Shown: in pieces, positions 7,559-15,595 of the stretch
Layout of the letters: each line of letters starts with the position of its first letter
How positions within the stretch are numbered: the stretch's first letter is position 1
Assembly: GCA_019894735.1 (NCBI GenBank)
Contig: JAGXOB010000037.1
Span: 1 to 19,141 of the forward strand
Source: Promethearchaeota archaeon
Lineage (GTDB): Archaea; Asgardarchaeota; Lokiarchaeia; Sigynarchaeales; SOKP01
Reading direction: 5' to 3'
DNA length: 19,141 nt
Notes under the pieces: model-generated
What the model saw: the letters and a program-made list of their open reading frames with translations, nothing else
Database searches by the model: none
What the model was told of the DNA's origin: nothing
Program-made: the position numbers and the translations under genes

Positions 7559-8584
7559 TTAATCTTCGAGAAGTGGATTTAAATTTATTTTTTTAAAGTG
7601 TGAATACGCCCGTTTACCAGTCTTTTTCTGCAATTCAGAGAGTATTTCATTCAGAACTTTATAAAATGGGATCTTCTGAAGATTCGAGCTAACATTCATC
7701 TTAATATTATATGCAGACTCGTTAGTTTTGGGCACTTTCGCTCGCATATAACCACCAGGTGTGTATAACTCGTCAGTTAGTATTTCTAATTGTGCAGATA
7801 ATCCAAATTCTGATAAAACTTCGAAAATTAGACTCCAGCCTTCTTCGTTGTTCGGTAACGATATCGGTTTTCTATTGTCGTAAAGAGTGGCGCTATCAAT
7901 ACTTAATTCAGTTCCATTAATTTTCCCATATGATCCAATTATCCAGATAAATCTCCACAAAAACTCCTCTCTATTCTTATGCAGTTCAAGACCCGCAACG
8001 GTATCAATGCCATTAATACTTAAATTAGATTTAGCAATTTCAACTAACTTTTCATACGCGAATTTGAAACTTTCATTCTTAAATTCCCCAGTTAACATAG
8101 AAATCTCAGGCTGATGAACTATAGGTTTTGGATTTACAATTTGATTATCAGTTAGTCCGCTCCGTATTTCCTTTAAATTGCCCATCGCATCAAACATGTG
8201 AATATAGCGTTCATATTCGTCGTCGGTAATTTCTTTCCCTAGTTTTTCTGAAATTTTTTCTCTCGTTATATTATTCCTCGCTACGGTATTGGCACACGGG
8301 AATCGCCCACAATAAGCGCAATTAGGAATCTCATTATATTGTCCACATTTTCTCGTACGACATTTTTTCAAGAAGTTTGAATGAGGATGACTGGGCAATT
8401 CATCATCTGGCGTCAAACAGCCTACACAGCCCTCCCATTCGTATTTAACTGGCTTGAATCCTATGTAGTGCTTAAATGTTTCAGAATACTCCTCCCAATC
8501 TTCTTTAGCGATTTTAATACGTACGAAAGCGGACCAAGGACAATCAGTACATATATTACCACAGCGAGAGATTATTTGTTCCAT
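7559..8584 (-). CDS. Cysteine-rich DUF3795-like protein
   Basis: This 341-residue protein starts with a cysteine-rich module like DUF3795. Cysteines lie at 8, 12, 15, 53, 56, 75, 80, 89, 92 and 97, in the pattern 'CGNICTDCP', 'CVGC', 'CRTRKC', 'NCAYCGRFPC'. These ten cysteines probably bind zinc or an iron-sulfur cluster. The remaining residues (about 150-341) are soluble, mixed alpha/beta and not recognised, longer than a bare DUF3795 protein. I chose ATG at 8584. The codon before it is an in-frame GTG, which is less likely. No function can be given. Confidence 0.65.
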   Translation of the reverse strand: MEQIISRCGNICTDCPWSAFVRIKIAKEDWEEYSETFKHYIGFKPVKYEWEGCVGCLTPDDELPSHPHSNFLKKCRTRKCGQYNEIPNCAYCGRFPCANTVARNNITREKISEKLGKEITDDEYERYIHMFDAMGNLKEIRSGLTDNQIVNPKPIVHQPEISMLTGEFKNESFKFAYEKLVEIAKSNLSINGIDTVAGLELHKNREEFLWRFIWIIGSYGKINGTELSIDSATLYDNRKPISLPNNEEGWSLIFEVLSEFGLSAQLEILTDELYTPGGYMRAKVPKTNESAYNIKMNVSSNLQKIPFYKVLNEILSELQKKTGKRAYSHFKKINLNPLLED

Positions 8585-8618
8585 CACTTATTCACTAATG
8601 GTATTCAAGAGTTTTTGA

Positions 8619-8626
8619 TTTTTAAA
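8619..8626 (-). promoter_or_regulatory. TATA-like box of the cysteine-rich gene
   Basis: On the minus strand 'tttaaaaa' lies about 38 bases before the ATG at 8584, predicting a leader of roughly 10-15 bases. The rest of the 270-base gap up to 8857 shows only a short inverted repeat, tgtgt-aa-acaca (8672-8683), and no gene. Confidence 0.35.
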
Positions 8627-8820
8627 GATATACTCATCTATTATTTTTGTATTTTTTCAATTAAAATTCACTGTGTAAACACACTTTTTCTCTTTATAAA
8701 GGATGGTTTGATATTGATTGATGAAGAATATGATTTCAGAATAAATAGCCTTTAACCAATAACTTATACTAGGTCGATATTCAAACTTTCAGCTTGCTGT
8801 TTTTATAGAGGTATATTTTC

Positions 8821-8852
8821 AAAAAGAAGAATTAAAAAATAAAATATTCTTC
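8821..8852 (-). terminator. Intrinsic-type terminator of the ferritin-like gene
   Basis: On the minus strand gaagaat (8852-8846) and attcttc (8832-8826) form a perfect 7-base stem around a 13-base T-rich loop. It is followed by five T (8825-8821) and starts 5 bases after the stop codon at 8858. Confidence 0.6.
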
Positions 8853-8857
8853 AACAT

Positions 8858-9352
8858 TTAGGCTATATTCAAGAAATTGGAGAATGTTCTGTGATGCCCT
8901 TCCTCGTCTCTTAATATTTTTTTAAACATGGCTGCTGTAATATCGTCGCCTTCTTTTGTTGCCATTTCAATGATCCTTTTATAGAGTTCAATTGCGGATT
9001 TCTCTTGATCCTTGTCAATTTCCAAGATTTCCCAAATTGAAGCTCCAAGATTAGAAGAGGGTATTTCTTCTACGAAATCTCCTCCAAGAACAATGATTCT
9101 TTCTCCTATTTTTTCTGCGTGCTTCATTTCAGTTATGGCAATCCTTTTTAAGGTTATACCGGGAAGAAAGAAAAGCTTATGACTCGCAACAAATTTACTT
9201 GGTTTGGATAATTTCTTTTCACCTTTAGAGATTGAAGTTTTCCCGGCCCATAATGTATGTTGCAGCATGTATTGCACGGAAACTTCTAATTCTCGCAATA
9301 ACGCAGCGTTTAATAGGTCCAATAATTTGGAAGAAATATTTACATTTTTCAT
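8858..9352 (-). CDS. Bacterioferritin-like di-iron protein
   Basis: This 164-residue four-helix ferritin-like protein probably oxidises and stores iron or protects against peroxide. Helix A has E21 in 'LLRELEVSVQY'. Helix B has 'EMKH' (E75, H78). Helix C has E117 in 'EKSAIELY'. Helix D has 'LRDEEGHH' (E150, H153), the arrangement of bacterioferritin ligands. The loop between A and B (about 38-68, 'GKTSISKGEKKLSKPSKF') is longer than in E. coli bacterioferritin, and no obvious haem methionine can be assigned. The start at 9352 is fixed by a strong Shine-Dalgarno GAGGTGAG (minus strand, 9363-9356) four to five bases upstream. An 8-base inverted repeat in the leader suggests metal- or redox-responsive control. 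Confidence 0.82.
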   Translation of the reverse strand: MKNVNISSKLLDLLNAALLRELEVSVQYMLQHTLWAGKTSISKGEKKLSKPSKFVASHKLFFLPGITLKRIAITEMKHAEKIGERIIVLGGDFVEEIPSSNLGASIWEILEIDKDQEKSAIELYKRIIEMATKEGDDITAAMFKKILRDEEGHHRTFSNFLNIA

Positions 9353-9377
9353 ATTCTCACCTCACTAGGTTTGCTTA

Positions 9378-9398
9378 ATAGTCGTTGCACACGACTAT
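9378..9398. promoter_or_regulatory. Operator-like inverted repeat upstream of the ferritin-like gene
   Basis: atagtcgt (9378-9385) and acgactat (9391-9398) form a perfect 8-base inverted repeat around tgcac. It lies 26-46 bases upstream of the ferritin-like ATG. On the same strand TATA-like sequences lie at about 9425-9412 and 9450-9441, so the repeat overlaps or closely follows the likely start site, a usual place for a repressor. Confidence 0.55.
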
Positions 9399-9449
9399 CA
9401 TAATTTTTACATTTTTATTAAAGGATTTTAATGAACTGAAATATATAAA

Positions 9450-9868
9450 TTACAAAGCAATTTGATCGTCAATTATTTCGAGTTGAAATATTTTACCGTC
9501 TTCGCAGAGTTCACATGTTTTTTGGCTAGTCCAAAGATAGGTCCCATCCCACGCTATACCAATTGTGCCTTCTGCCGCGGGATAAATCTTACCTATTAAA
9601 ATCCTTCTTTTATGTAAGATTTTTCTACGAGGAGTTCAATCCATTCTTGAACTTTCTTTAAAGTATTCGTGAAGGGTATTTCAGTAAGTTCCAATAGACG
9701 CCACATATAGCCTCGAAGACCTGCAAAAGTATTAGGAATCCGTTCTGGGGGCCCCAAAAGTTTATTTATAAGCTATAATTGTTCAAGCATATTCTTAGCT
9801 TCCTTTATAGATATAAATACCCCTTTATCATAACTTTTTTTCAATGTTAAAGCTGAATCCTCAAGCAT
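9450..9868 (-). pseudogene. Decayed gene with in-frame amber and a frameshift
   Basis: Reading on the minus strand from ATG at 9868 gives 31 coding-like residues beginning 'MLEDSALTLKK', then TAG at 9775-9773. The same frame continues for 58 residues, including 'LGPPERIPNTFAGLRGYMW' and 'FTNTLKKVQEWIELLVEK', to TAA-TAG at 9598-9593. A second coding-like stretch without a start codon follows in another frame, with 'EGTIGIAWDGTYLW', and ends at TAA 9452-9450. This looks like a beta-propeller blade. A single indel near 9600 would join the two parts. The simplest reading is a truncated pseudogene. TAG also ends two intact genes here (the GTPase and the ANL-like protein), which argues against amber recoding. 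The family of the first part is not recognised. A TATA-like box (minus strand, about 9899-9887) sits properly before the ATG. Confidence 0.55.
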
Positions 9869-9929
9869 ATTACTTTTTTTAAAACAATTTTATTTAAAAT
9901 TTCTTAAAATGTTTTTCGATCAAAGAAGA

Positions 9930-9937
9930 CTATAATC
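9930..9937 (+). promoter_or_regulatory. TATA-like box of the MFS gene
   Basis: 'ctataatc' is about 22-25 bases before the paired ATG codons at 9955 and 9958, predicting a leaderless or nearly leaderless transcript. Confidence 0.4.
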
Positions 9938-9954
9938 TAAAAATTGAACTTTAA

Positions 9955-11406
9955 ATGATGTGGTTCTCTTTTCTATCTATAGATATATTTTGTAGGAATA
10001 ATTTGAATCTTTTCAAACGCAAAGAGCACGATACAAAATCACCTGAATTGATAGTTATAACTCCAGATTTTAATTCTATGATTCGAATTACTTTTTGGAA
10101 TGGATTGGGATTTATCTTTTTTACCTTTATAAAATCTTATGTTGTAATTTATTTTTTTGGAGGATCTGGAGTCGATCTAGGAATTATCATGGCTTTGCAG
10201 CCTTTAGCAAGACTTTTTTCGATGCCTATAATTGCTTATCTGACAGATCATGCTTCAAAGAAGCGGTTAGTATTAATAGGTTCTATGGGCCGAACTCTAG
10301 CGTATTTTTTATATTGGTTTTCCTTGGTTATACGTAACTTATATTTTTTTGGAGCGGGAGTGTTTTTACAAGGGGTACTTGTAGGTTTTTTTTGGCCACC
10401 GTTTTTTTCGTTAATTTCTGAGAAATCACATAAGGAAAGCAGAACACACGCATTGGCAAAGGGTAGAGGGCAAATGATTGGCTACGGTTTCCTTCTGGGA
10501 GCGCTGTTGAGTATTCCACTTTTTTCACTTGTAAGTATATTTATGCCTGACAATGTTCCTTTGATGTATAGCCCGTTATTAATATTTGCGGTTATTAACC
10601 TGATAGCAGGTCATAGATTTTATTTAAGAGTGGATGAAACTCTTACTTTTGAGAGATATTGCGCTTCTTTAGAAGATTCTGATTTAAAAGATTGCATCGT
10701 TGGTGAGAATGAGGGGGATAATGATAATATACAAAAACAAGTTGACTTTTCTGAAACTGAGGAAAACGATAGTAAAAGACCAGGTAAAGAATTTTATATA
10801 GGTTTCACATTTCTAATTCTTGCTATTTTAATGACTTCTATAACGGGAACTGTATATTCACCCTTCATCTCAGCATACTTGATCGAGAACTTGATAACCG
10901 GTTTTTCTGATAGAATTATTCCAATAATAGTGATGATCGTATATTTTCCCGCCCAAGTTTTATCACAATTGGTAGCATCGAAGTTAGGGAAGATATTTGA
11001 CCGTATTTCAGCGAGTGTTAGTGCAACTGCTCTCGGAGTATTCAAAGCGTTAATGATTTGGCTGTTAATTGTGACTTTAACACCTATTGATTTTGCTGTA
11101 ATCCTGATTTTTTTATATATCGCCTTAGAATCGAATAGGTATTTTATCCAAGCGATAATGAGTCGAATATCGATAAAACATCGCGGAAAAATGTTTGGTT
11201 TAAATATGTGGATTGACCAATTAGGAAGAATAATCGGTCCTTTAATAGGTGGATTTCTCTGGGATACTCTGACTTACGACGCTCCGTTCATTATTTCTAT
11301 CTATATTGGATTAGGGCTAATTCCGATATTTATACTTGGTATCCGAATAATAAGCCCAAATATGGTAGAACAAGTATCTAACGACGCAAAAAGTGTGAAT
11401 TTATAA
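9955..11406 (+). CDS. Major facilitator superfamily transporter
   Basis: This 483-residue integral membrane protein has about 12 hydrophobic segments in two halves (about 42-220 and 279-464). A long acidic cytoplasmic loop (about 221-278) separates them. The loop after the second helix, 'LTDHASKKRLVLIG' (96-109), corresponds to the MFS signature motif A. A related 'SKLGKIFDR' (342-350) lies in the second half. The first 40 residues are hydrophilic and look like a cytoplasmic extension. ATG at 9955 and 9958 are adjacent, and a later ATG at 10078 (M42) would give a start closer to the first helix. The substrate cannot be told from the sequence. Confidence 0.85.
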   Translation: MMWFSFLSIDIFCRNNLNLFKRKEHDTKSPELIVITPDFNSMIRITFWNGLGFIFFTFIKSYVVIYFFGGSGVDLGIIMALQPLARLFSMPIIAYLTDHASKKRLVLIGSMGRTLAYFLYWFSLVIRNLYFFGAGVFLQGVLVGFFWPPFFSLISEKSHKESRTHALAKGRGQMIGYGFLLGALLSIPLFSLVSIFMPDNVPLMYSPLLIFAVINLIAGHRFYLRVDETLTFERYCASLEDSDLKDCIVGENEGDNDNIQKQVDFSETEENDSKRPGKEFYIGFTFLILAILMTSITGTVYSPFISAYLIENLITGFSDRIIPIIVMIVYFPAQVLSQLVASKLGKIFDRISASVSATALGVFKALMIWLLIVTLTPIDFAVILIFLYIALESNRYFIQAIMSRISIKHRGKMFGLNMWIDQLGRIIGPLIGGFLWDTLTYDAPFIISIYIGLGLIPIFILGIRIISPNMVEQVSNDAKSVNL

Positions 11407-11446
11407 TTCAAATGAAGAACTAATAAATATTTTGGAGTAGTAAATT

Positions 11447-11459
11447 AAAATATAATTTT
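11447..11459 (+). promoter_or_regulatory. TATA-like box of the DUF1761-like gene
   Basis: 'aaaatataatttt' lies about 50-60 bases before the ATG at 11508, predicting a leader of some 25 bases. An out-of-frame ATG four bases before the start opens only a three-codon frame. Confidence 0.35.
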
Positions 11460-11507
11460 ACCTTGAAGGAAATGAAGATTAACTAAAATTGAAAAGAGTG
11501 TTCATGA

Positions 11508-11900
11508 ATGATTAATTGGTTGGCCGTTATTGTTGTTGCTCTAATATATTTTGCAATCCATTTTTTCTGGTATTTTCCACCGATTTTTGGAAATGCATGG
11601 CTTCGATTAGTAGGAAAAAAGAGCGAGCCAAAATCCAAGATTATTAGAGACACTATTATAATGATCCCTACAAGCATAATTACGATCCTAATCTTAGCAG
11701 TTCTAATGGAATTTACGGGAATGATTGATTTACTTTCTGCAATCTTACTAAGTCTGCTTGTATGGATTGGATTTGTTGCAACGATTGGGATTAATCAAAA
11801 TAATTTTAACGATCGCGCTGTAAAATTATTTTTGCTTGAATACGGATTTTATCTAATTGGATTGATAATTGCAGGGATAATATTAGCAGTTTGGAGATAA
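11508..11900 (+). CDS. Four-helix membrane protein, DUF1761-like
   Basis: This 130-residue protein has four predicted membrane helices (about 3-22, 50-68, 75-94 and 106-128). The start 'MINWLAVIVVALIYF' and the block 'FWYFPPIFGNAWLRLVG' (20-36) match the opening of the DUF1761 family ('WY.P..FG..W'). Function is unknown in the family. The gene ends only 6 bases from the stop of the convergent ANL-like gene. The T8-A-T8 tract at 11911-11927 can act as its terminator. Confidence 0.75.
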   Translation: MINWLAVIVVALIYFAIHFFWYFPPIFGNAWLRLVGKKSEPKSKIIRDTIIMIPTSIITILILAVLMEFTGMIDLLSAILLSLLVWIGFVATIGINQNNFNDRAVKLFLLEYGFYLIGLIIAGIILAVWR

Positions 11901-11906
11901 AAGAAA

Positions 11907-13571
11907 CTACTTTTTTTTATTTTTTTTAAGATTTGGAATAACTACATAAAGAGGCCATTTCTTCAGAATTCCTTTTGGAATTTCACCATCTTGAACCTTT
12001 CTCAGCATTTCAGAGCGAGGATAAAGGTAGGATATAGGAGATTCTTTGGTCATACGTATTTCTAAATACCCATCCCTTAAAGCTTCTTCTATGTTTAGAA
12101 CATCGCTACAATCTACCATTATTTTATTTAGTTTTGATCCTTTGCTTATTTCTTTTTTATTATTTTGTTGTAGATATAATATCCAATGAGAATGGCTAGT
12201 ATTACCTGATTTAATTAGTAGAAGAGAATCTAAACTATAGTCTAATTTAGAACTTATACAGTTTTTAATTCTTTTAGGATCGATTATCTCCAAATTATTG
12301 AACTTAAAGTAATCTCCTACAAGAACAAAATGTTTCGAAGGGTATTTCACTTCCTTTGAGATAATTATAGGATATTTTAGTGTAAAACTAGATCGTAAAA
12401 TTTTTCCATCAATTTGAGGTAATCCTTTATTAGATAATACAGTTATTATATCTCCTAATTCAATGTTTATGAGGTGATTATTACCGTCTAACCGTGAAAT
12501 GCACAATTCTCCTCTATTTGCTTTTGATTTAGATATAAGTTCTTTTTGTCCTTCATGCTTAAGTACAGCAATAAATAGAGGAAATAAAACCATCTTTCTT
12601 TCTCGAGCCAAATCAAAACTTCCCTTATGTAGACTCGCTGCAACGGGTCCTGCTTCCGAAGCCACATAAAGATTTGTAAATTTCTCACTACCTTTTTGCC
12701 AATTCATATAATTTCTTATCTGCGACCAGTCATCTTCTGAAAGAGAACTAATGCTAAAGACTAAACAAGCATTCGCAAGTTTCTTAAATAACAAACTTTG
12801 TATCTTTTTTGTGGCATCAGTTAAACCGTCTTGCTTTATTAAAGATACAAGCTCTTCATAAACTGGATTGATAATAGCAGGTTTTGTTTTCAATGAAGAT
12901 TTTATACCCGCTTTAAATTTCTCTAAGTTTATCCAACCTAAAACTGTAGCTGCAGGTGCGGAAATGATATTTATGTTGTCAAGAGACAAAATTTTTGAAA
13001 TAATTTCAAGGTTTTTAGAATTGCGATATTCGTATAATAAATAGGATTTCGGCTTAATCAAGGAAAGCATTAATCTCTGCGAAAATTCTGATGTATACAT
13101 TTTAACGTGTTTCTTCCCATTTTCATAACTGATACCATCAAAATCTACTCGTGAAGGGACAAAAATAATCGCTGATGATTTAGAATCTAAGCCGCTGGAC
13201 TCAAAAATTGCTTGCATTCCTGGTGCCCAATTTCTCTGAACTACATCTTTTGACATATGAAACCATTTAAGAGCAGATTTCTTGTTAATCGTAGTTCCAG
13301 ATGAATGACAGAATATTGTAAGTTTTGAGCTAGAACTATTTTGAAGAAAATCATTAATATCAATAGAAAACTCCTTGGGATCAGTTCGTTTACTCTTGAT
13401 TTTATTTAATATATCTTCTACTCCTGACAGTTCTGCTAGCTTCAAACAAACTTCTTCATATTCTTTACTCGAGGAGATATATAACCAACTTCTCCAATGA
13501 TTTGAAGTAATATTTCCAAAAGTTTTATTAAAAATCTCTTGTAGGTTTGGGTCAAAATCGTATGGATTCAT
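11907..13571 (-). CDS. Divergent ANL-superfamily (AMP-forming) adenylating protein
   Basis: About 554 residues from ATG at 13571. A TTG at 13589 would add six residues and overlap the upstream stop as TTGA. Numbered from the TTG, motifs of AMP-forming acyl activators are visible. These are the phosphate-binding loop 'HSSGTT' (95-100), the adenine/acyl region 'YVASEAGP' (308-315), and 'RGELCISRLDG' (359-369) followed by 'IELGDIITV' (376-384). The overall look is nearer to LuxE/PaaK-type enzymes than to classical acyl-CoA synthetases. The usual C-terminal catalytic lysine could not be placed. The C-terminus is lysine-rich ('NLKKNKKK'). Its substrate is unknown. It is the last gene of the LuxE-like unit and probably coupled to the acyltransferase before it. 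Confidence 0.6.
   Translation of the reverse strand: MNPYDFDPNLQEIFNKTFGNITSNHWRSWLYISSSKEYEEVCLKLAELSGVEDILNKIKSKRTDPKEFSIDINDFLQNSSSSKLTIFCHSSGTTINKKSALKWFHMSKDVVQRNWAPGMQAIFESSGLDSKSSAIIFVPSRVDFDGISYENGKKHVKMYTSEFSQRLMLSLIKPKSYLLYEYRNSKNLEIISKILSLDNINIISAPAATVLGWINLEKFKAGIKSSLKTKPAIINPVYEELVSLIKQDGLTDATKKIQSLLFKKLANACLVFSISSLSEDDWSQIRNYMNWQKGSEKFTNLYVASEAGPVAASLHKGSFDLARERKMVLFPLFIAVLKHEGQKELISKSKANRGELCISRLDGNNHLINIELGDIITVLSNKGLPQIDGKILRSSFTLKYPIIISKEVKYPSKHFVLVGDYFKFNNLEIIDPKRIKNCISSKLDYSLDSLLLIKSGNTSHSHWILYLQQNNKKEISKGSKLNKIMVDCSDVLNIEEALRDGYLEIRMTKESPISYLYPRSEMLRKVQDGEIPKGILKKWPLYVVIPNLKKNKKK
11911..11927 (+). terminator. T8-A-T8 tract ending the DUF1761-like gene
   Basis: Two runs of eight T separated by one A begin 10 bases after the plus-strand stop at 11900. 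The same bases encode the lysine-rich tail of the convergent minus-strand protein. Confidence 0.55.
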
Positions 13572-13585
13572 ACTAGATAACTGGT

Positions 13586-14281
13586 TCAAACTTTTTTATC
13601 TTTTCGTATTTTATAAAGTTCTTCATATTTCTTATGTATCTCATCTATATTTTGATCCTGTTTCGCTAAAATATTTTCTAAATCATCCTCAAAAAACACA
13701 TTCTTCTTATACTTCTTAGCAGGAGTACCGAGATATACCCAACCCTCATCTAATTCTTGCCCTATTACTAAAAGGGAGCTTGCAGCTAGCACAGAACTTT
13801 TATGGATGTGAACTCCTGACATTATAACGGAGTGTGCTCCAATCCTCACGTTATCTTCGAATGTAGATTTTTTAATAATGAAGAGATTTCCAATAATAGC
13901 TGCCGATTGTATTATGCTTGCTTGACCCACTACCACGTTTTTACCGAACTCAATAAATTCGCAATCGACCCAACCTTCAAAAAGAGAATTAGAAAACTTA
14001 GTTTTGACTCCAAATAACTTAAAACACACATTATCTAGAAAAGGTAAAGGAAATTTATGAGCTAACCATACTGGCCACTTTTTTATCGTGTTTCTGATGC
14101 TCCAATATCGATAATCTTTGTCGGAAGCGTCTCGAAGGAAAATTCCTTCGCGTGGTTTATGAATTATATTTACAACAATAAATAAAAGTTTCGCAAAAAA
14201 TAATGACAGAAAAACAGCTGAGATATACATGCCAAAAATCAAGAGAGGAAAAAAAAGTTCTAAGTTTAATCTCAAAAACAT
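13586..14281 (-). CDS. Membrane-anchored left-handed beta-helix acyltransferase
   Basis: This 231-residue protein has one strong membrane segment near the N-terminus (about 9-38). It then has a hexapeptide-repeat left-handed beta-helix (about 105-188): 'IEFGKNVVVGQASIIQSAAIIGNLFIIKK' spans several turns, and 'FEDNVRIGAHSVIMSGVHI' is another run. The block 'LGTPAKKYKK' (184-193) is the typical end of LbH acetyl/acyl-transferases. A charged helical tail occupies 196-231. Known members transfer acetyl or acyl groups, often to sugars. The acceptor is not visible here. Its TGA stop overlaps a possible TTG start of the ANL-like gene. It follows the LuxE-like gene by 87 bases. Confidence 0.75.
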   Translation of the reverse strand: MFLRLNLELFFPLLIFGMYISAVFLSLFFAKLLFIVVNIIHKPREGIFLRDASDKDYRYWSIRNTIKKWPVWLAHKFPLPFLDNVCFKLFGVKTKFSNSLFEGWVDCEFIEFGKNVVVGQASIIQSAAIIGNLFIIKKSTFEDNVRIGAHSVIMSGVHIHKSSVLAASSLLVIGQELDEGWVYLGTPAKKYKKNVFFEDDLENILAKQDQNIDEIHKKYEELYKIRKDKKV

Positions 14282-14330
14282 TTTTAGCCTGGTTAGTATT
14301 TGGAGGAGTTTTCTCTCCGACGGGTTAATT

Positions 14331-14353
14331 ACTTTTTTTTTATTTTTTTTTAA
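14331..14353. other. T9-A-T9 tract between LuxE-like and LbH genes
   Basis: Nine T, one A, nine T (14333-14351) on the plus strand form phased A-tracts on the transcribed minus strand. The tract is in the leader of the acyltransferase gene, 18 bases after the LuxE-like stop. For antisense plus-strand transcription it would be a strong terminator. For the operon it may curve the DNA or act as an upstream element. Confidence 0.4.
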
Positions 14354-14368
14354 TTAGATCAAAATTTT

Positions 14369-15559
14369 TCACAATTTATAAGAATCTAAACTAAACAAAG
14401 AACTGCATCCTTTCCCTATTGATGGAGTTAAACGACCTAAAACTCTAAAAATTGCTCCTTCTCTACCACATTCAGGACATCGTTCCCAGTTTTCTACTTG
14501 AACTACATCATCTAATAAAACTGCAACCCCCGAATAGCTGTCTACACCGTAAGGGGTTATCAGTTCGAGAATCCCTGGTTTATCCGTCGTTTTAATAGAT
14601 TCTAACGTTTCCATATCTCGAAGTACGATACACCCTTTATTGTGATCAACATGAAGTATAAAATCGTTATGTTTCTTTGACCAATGACCACCGCACGCCA
14701 ATGGACTTTCAGTAGCAGCAAAATTATCGCAAAATTTATCAGGTGTAATGTTGAACATATCACAAATTCGCTCGATGAATTCTCCCTTATTAACGCTATG
14801 TCCTAATTTAACGCGCCCTTTTGTGCCATCCCATCCCCCCCCGCCGGTAATAATGTAAAAATTCTCGCTTAAATCAAATGTTCTTTTCTCTTTTTGATAA
14901 TAATCGTTTAATACTTTATGCATCCAAAGGGGTGAGTTTGCCATAATCGTTGGAATATTCTTTTTCTCAACGCGATTTAGTTCAGACTTTAACATTTTCC
15001 CATTAATCCCGATAACAGCCCGAGCTTTGAATGTAGTAATCATTTTCCAGATAGTTTTTCCTGGAAAAAACTGCAATAAGAAATTAACATTTTTTCCATC
15101 CCAGATATCTACAATGCTCTTATATAAAAGATAGGCGTTCTTACCGTAGAAATTGTGTCTTATTTTATTAATAATACTCATACCAGGAGCAAACAAGATT
15201 AAGTTATTGACGGTATCTTTTTTTGAGAAAGAATTAAAAACATCTTTATAGTTTGCTTTTAATACTTCGGTATCGCTATCTAACCGTCCAACTATGCTTG
15301 GATCTCCGCAAGTTGAGGATGATTCCATCCAATAATCCAATTTGTCAAAGGAATTTCCTCGTAGTAATTCCTTGAATATATTATTGGATTGTTTAAAATA
15401 ACTCCAAGGGATATAAGGAATTTCACCAAGGTTTGATTCTTTTATAGTTTTGTCAAAATCATATTCAACTTTGTTGCATTGCTTTTTATAAAGTTCACAA
15501 TCCCCAGCAGTTTCCCGTATTGTTATTGATAAATCATCTAAAAGTTTACCAGAACTCAT
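14369..15559 (-). CDS. LuxE-like acyl-protein synthetase / acyl adenylase
   Basis: This 396-residue protein resembles the LuxE acyl-protein synthetase family, a branch of AMP-forming adenylate enzymes. Visible family-like blocks are 'IPYIPWSYFKQSNNIFKELL' (47-66), 'WMESSSTCGDPSIVGR' (77-92, the phosphate loop), 'ITGGGGWDGTKG' (237-248), 'DNFAATES' (278-285) and 'GILELITPYG' (329-338). Also present is 'CPECGREGAIFRVLGR' (361-376), where the paired cysteines may hold a metal or, as in LuxE, a cysteine may receive the acyl group. In luminous bacteria LuxE activates fatty acids for reduction by LuxC. No LuxC or luciferase is present here, so the reaction is inferred only as carboxylate activation and transfer. 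ATG at 15559 has a TATA-like box about 40 bases upstream. Confidence 0.72.
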   Translation of the reverse strand: MSSGKLLDDLSITIRETAGDCELYKKQCNKVEYDFDKTIKESNLGEIPYIPWSYFKQSNNIFKELLRGNSFDKLDYWMESSSTCGDPSIVGRLDSDTEVLKANYKDVFNSFSKKDTVNNLILFAPGMSIINKIRHNFYGKNAYLLYKSIVDIWDGKNVNFLLQFFPGKTIWKMITTFKARAVIGINGKMLKSELNRVEKKNIPTIMANSPLWMHKVLNDYYQKEKRTFDLSENFYIITGGGGWDGTKGRVKLGHSVNKGEFIERICDMFNITPDKFCDNFAATESPLACGGHWSKKHNDFILHVDHNKGCIVLRDMETLESIKTTDKPGILELITPYGVDSYSGVAVLLDDVVQVENWERCPECGREGAIFRVLGRLTPSIGKGCSSLFSLDSYKL

Positions 15560-15595
15560 TATAATACTAATTTTTAATTGAATTTAATTATATTT

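Noticed and set aside
8672..8683. Inverted repeat tgtgt-aa-acaca
   Set aside because: The arms are only five bases and it is too far from either start codon to call an operator.
8381..8755. Open frame of 124 codons on the plus strand
   Set aside because: Its first part is antisense to the cysteine-rich gene and the rest is low-complexity AT-rich DNA. No domain or initiation signal supports it.
9747..9754. GC-rich palindrome ggggcccc in AT-rich DNA
   Set aside because: It lies inside the decayed reading frame, coding for Gly-Pro-Pro, and needs no regulatory explanation.
9773..9775. In-frame TAG read as pyrrolysine
   Set aside because: TAG ends the intact GTPase and ANL-like genes in this window, and a second defect (frame change near 9600) points to decay. 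It is kept only as an alternative.
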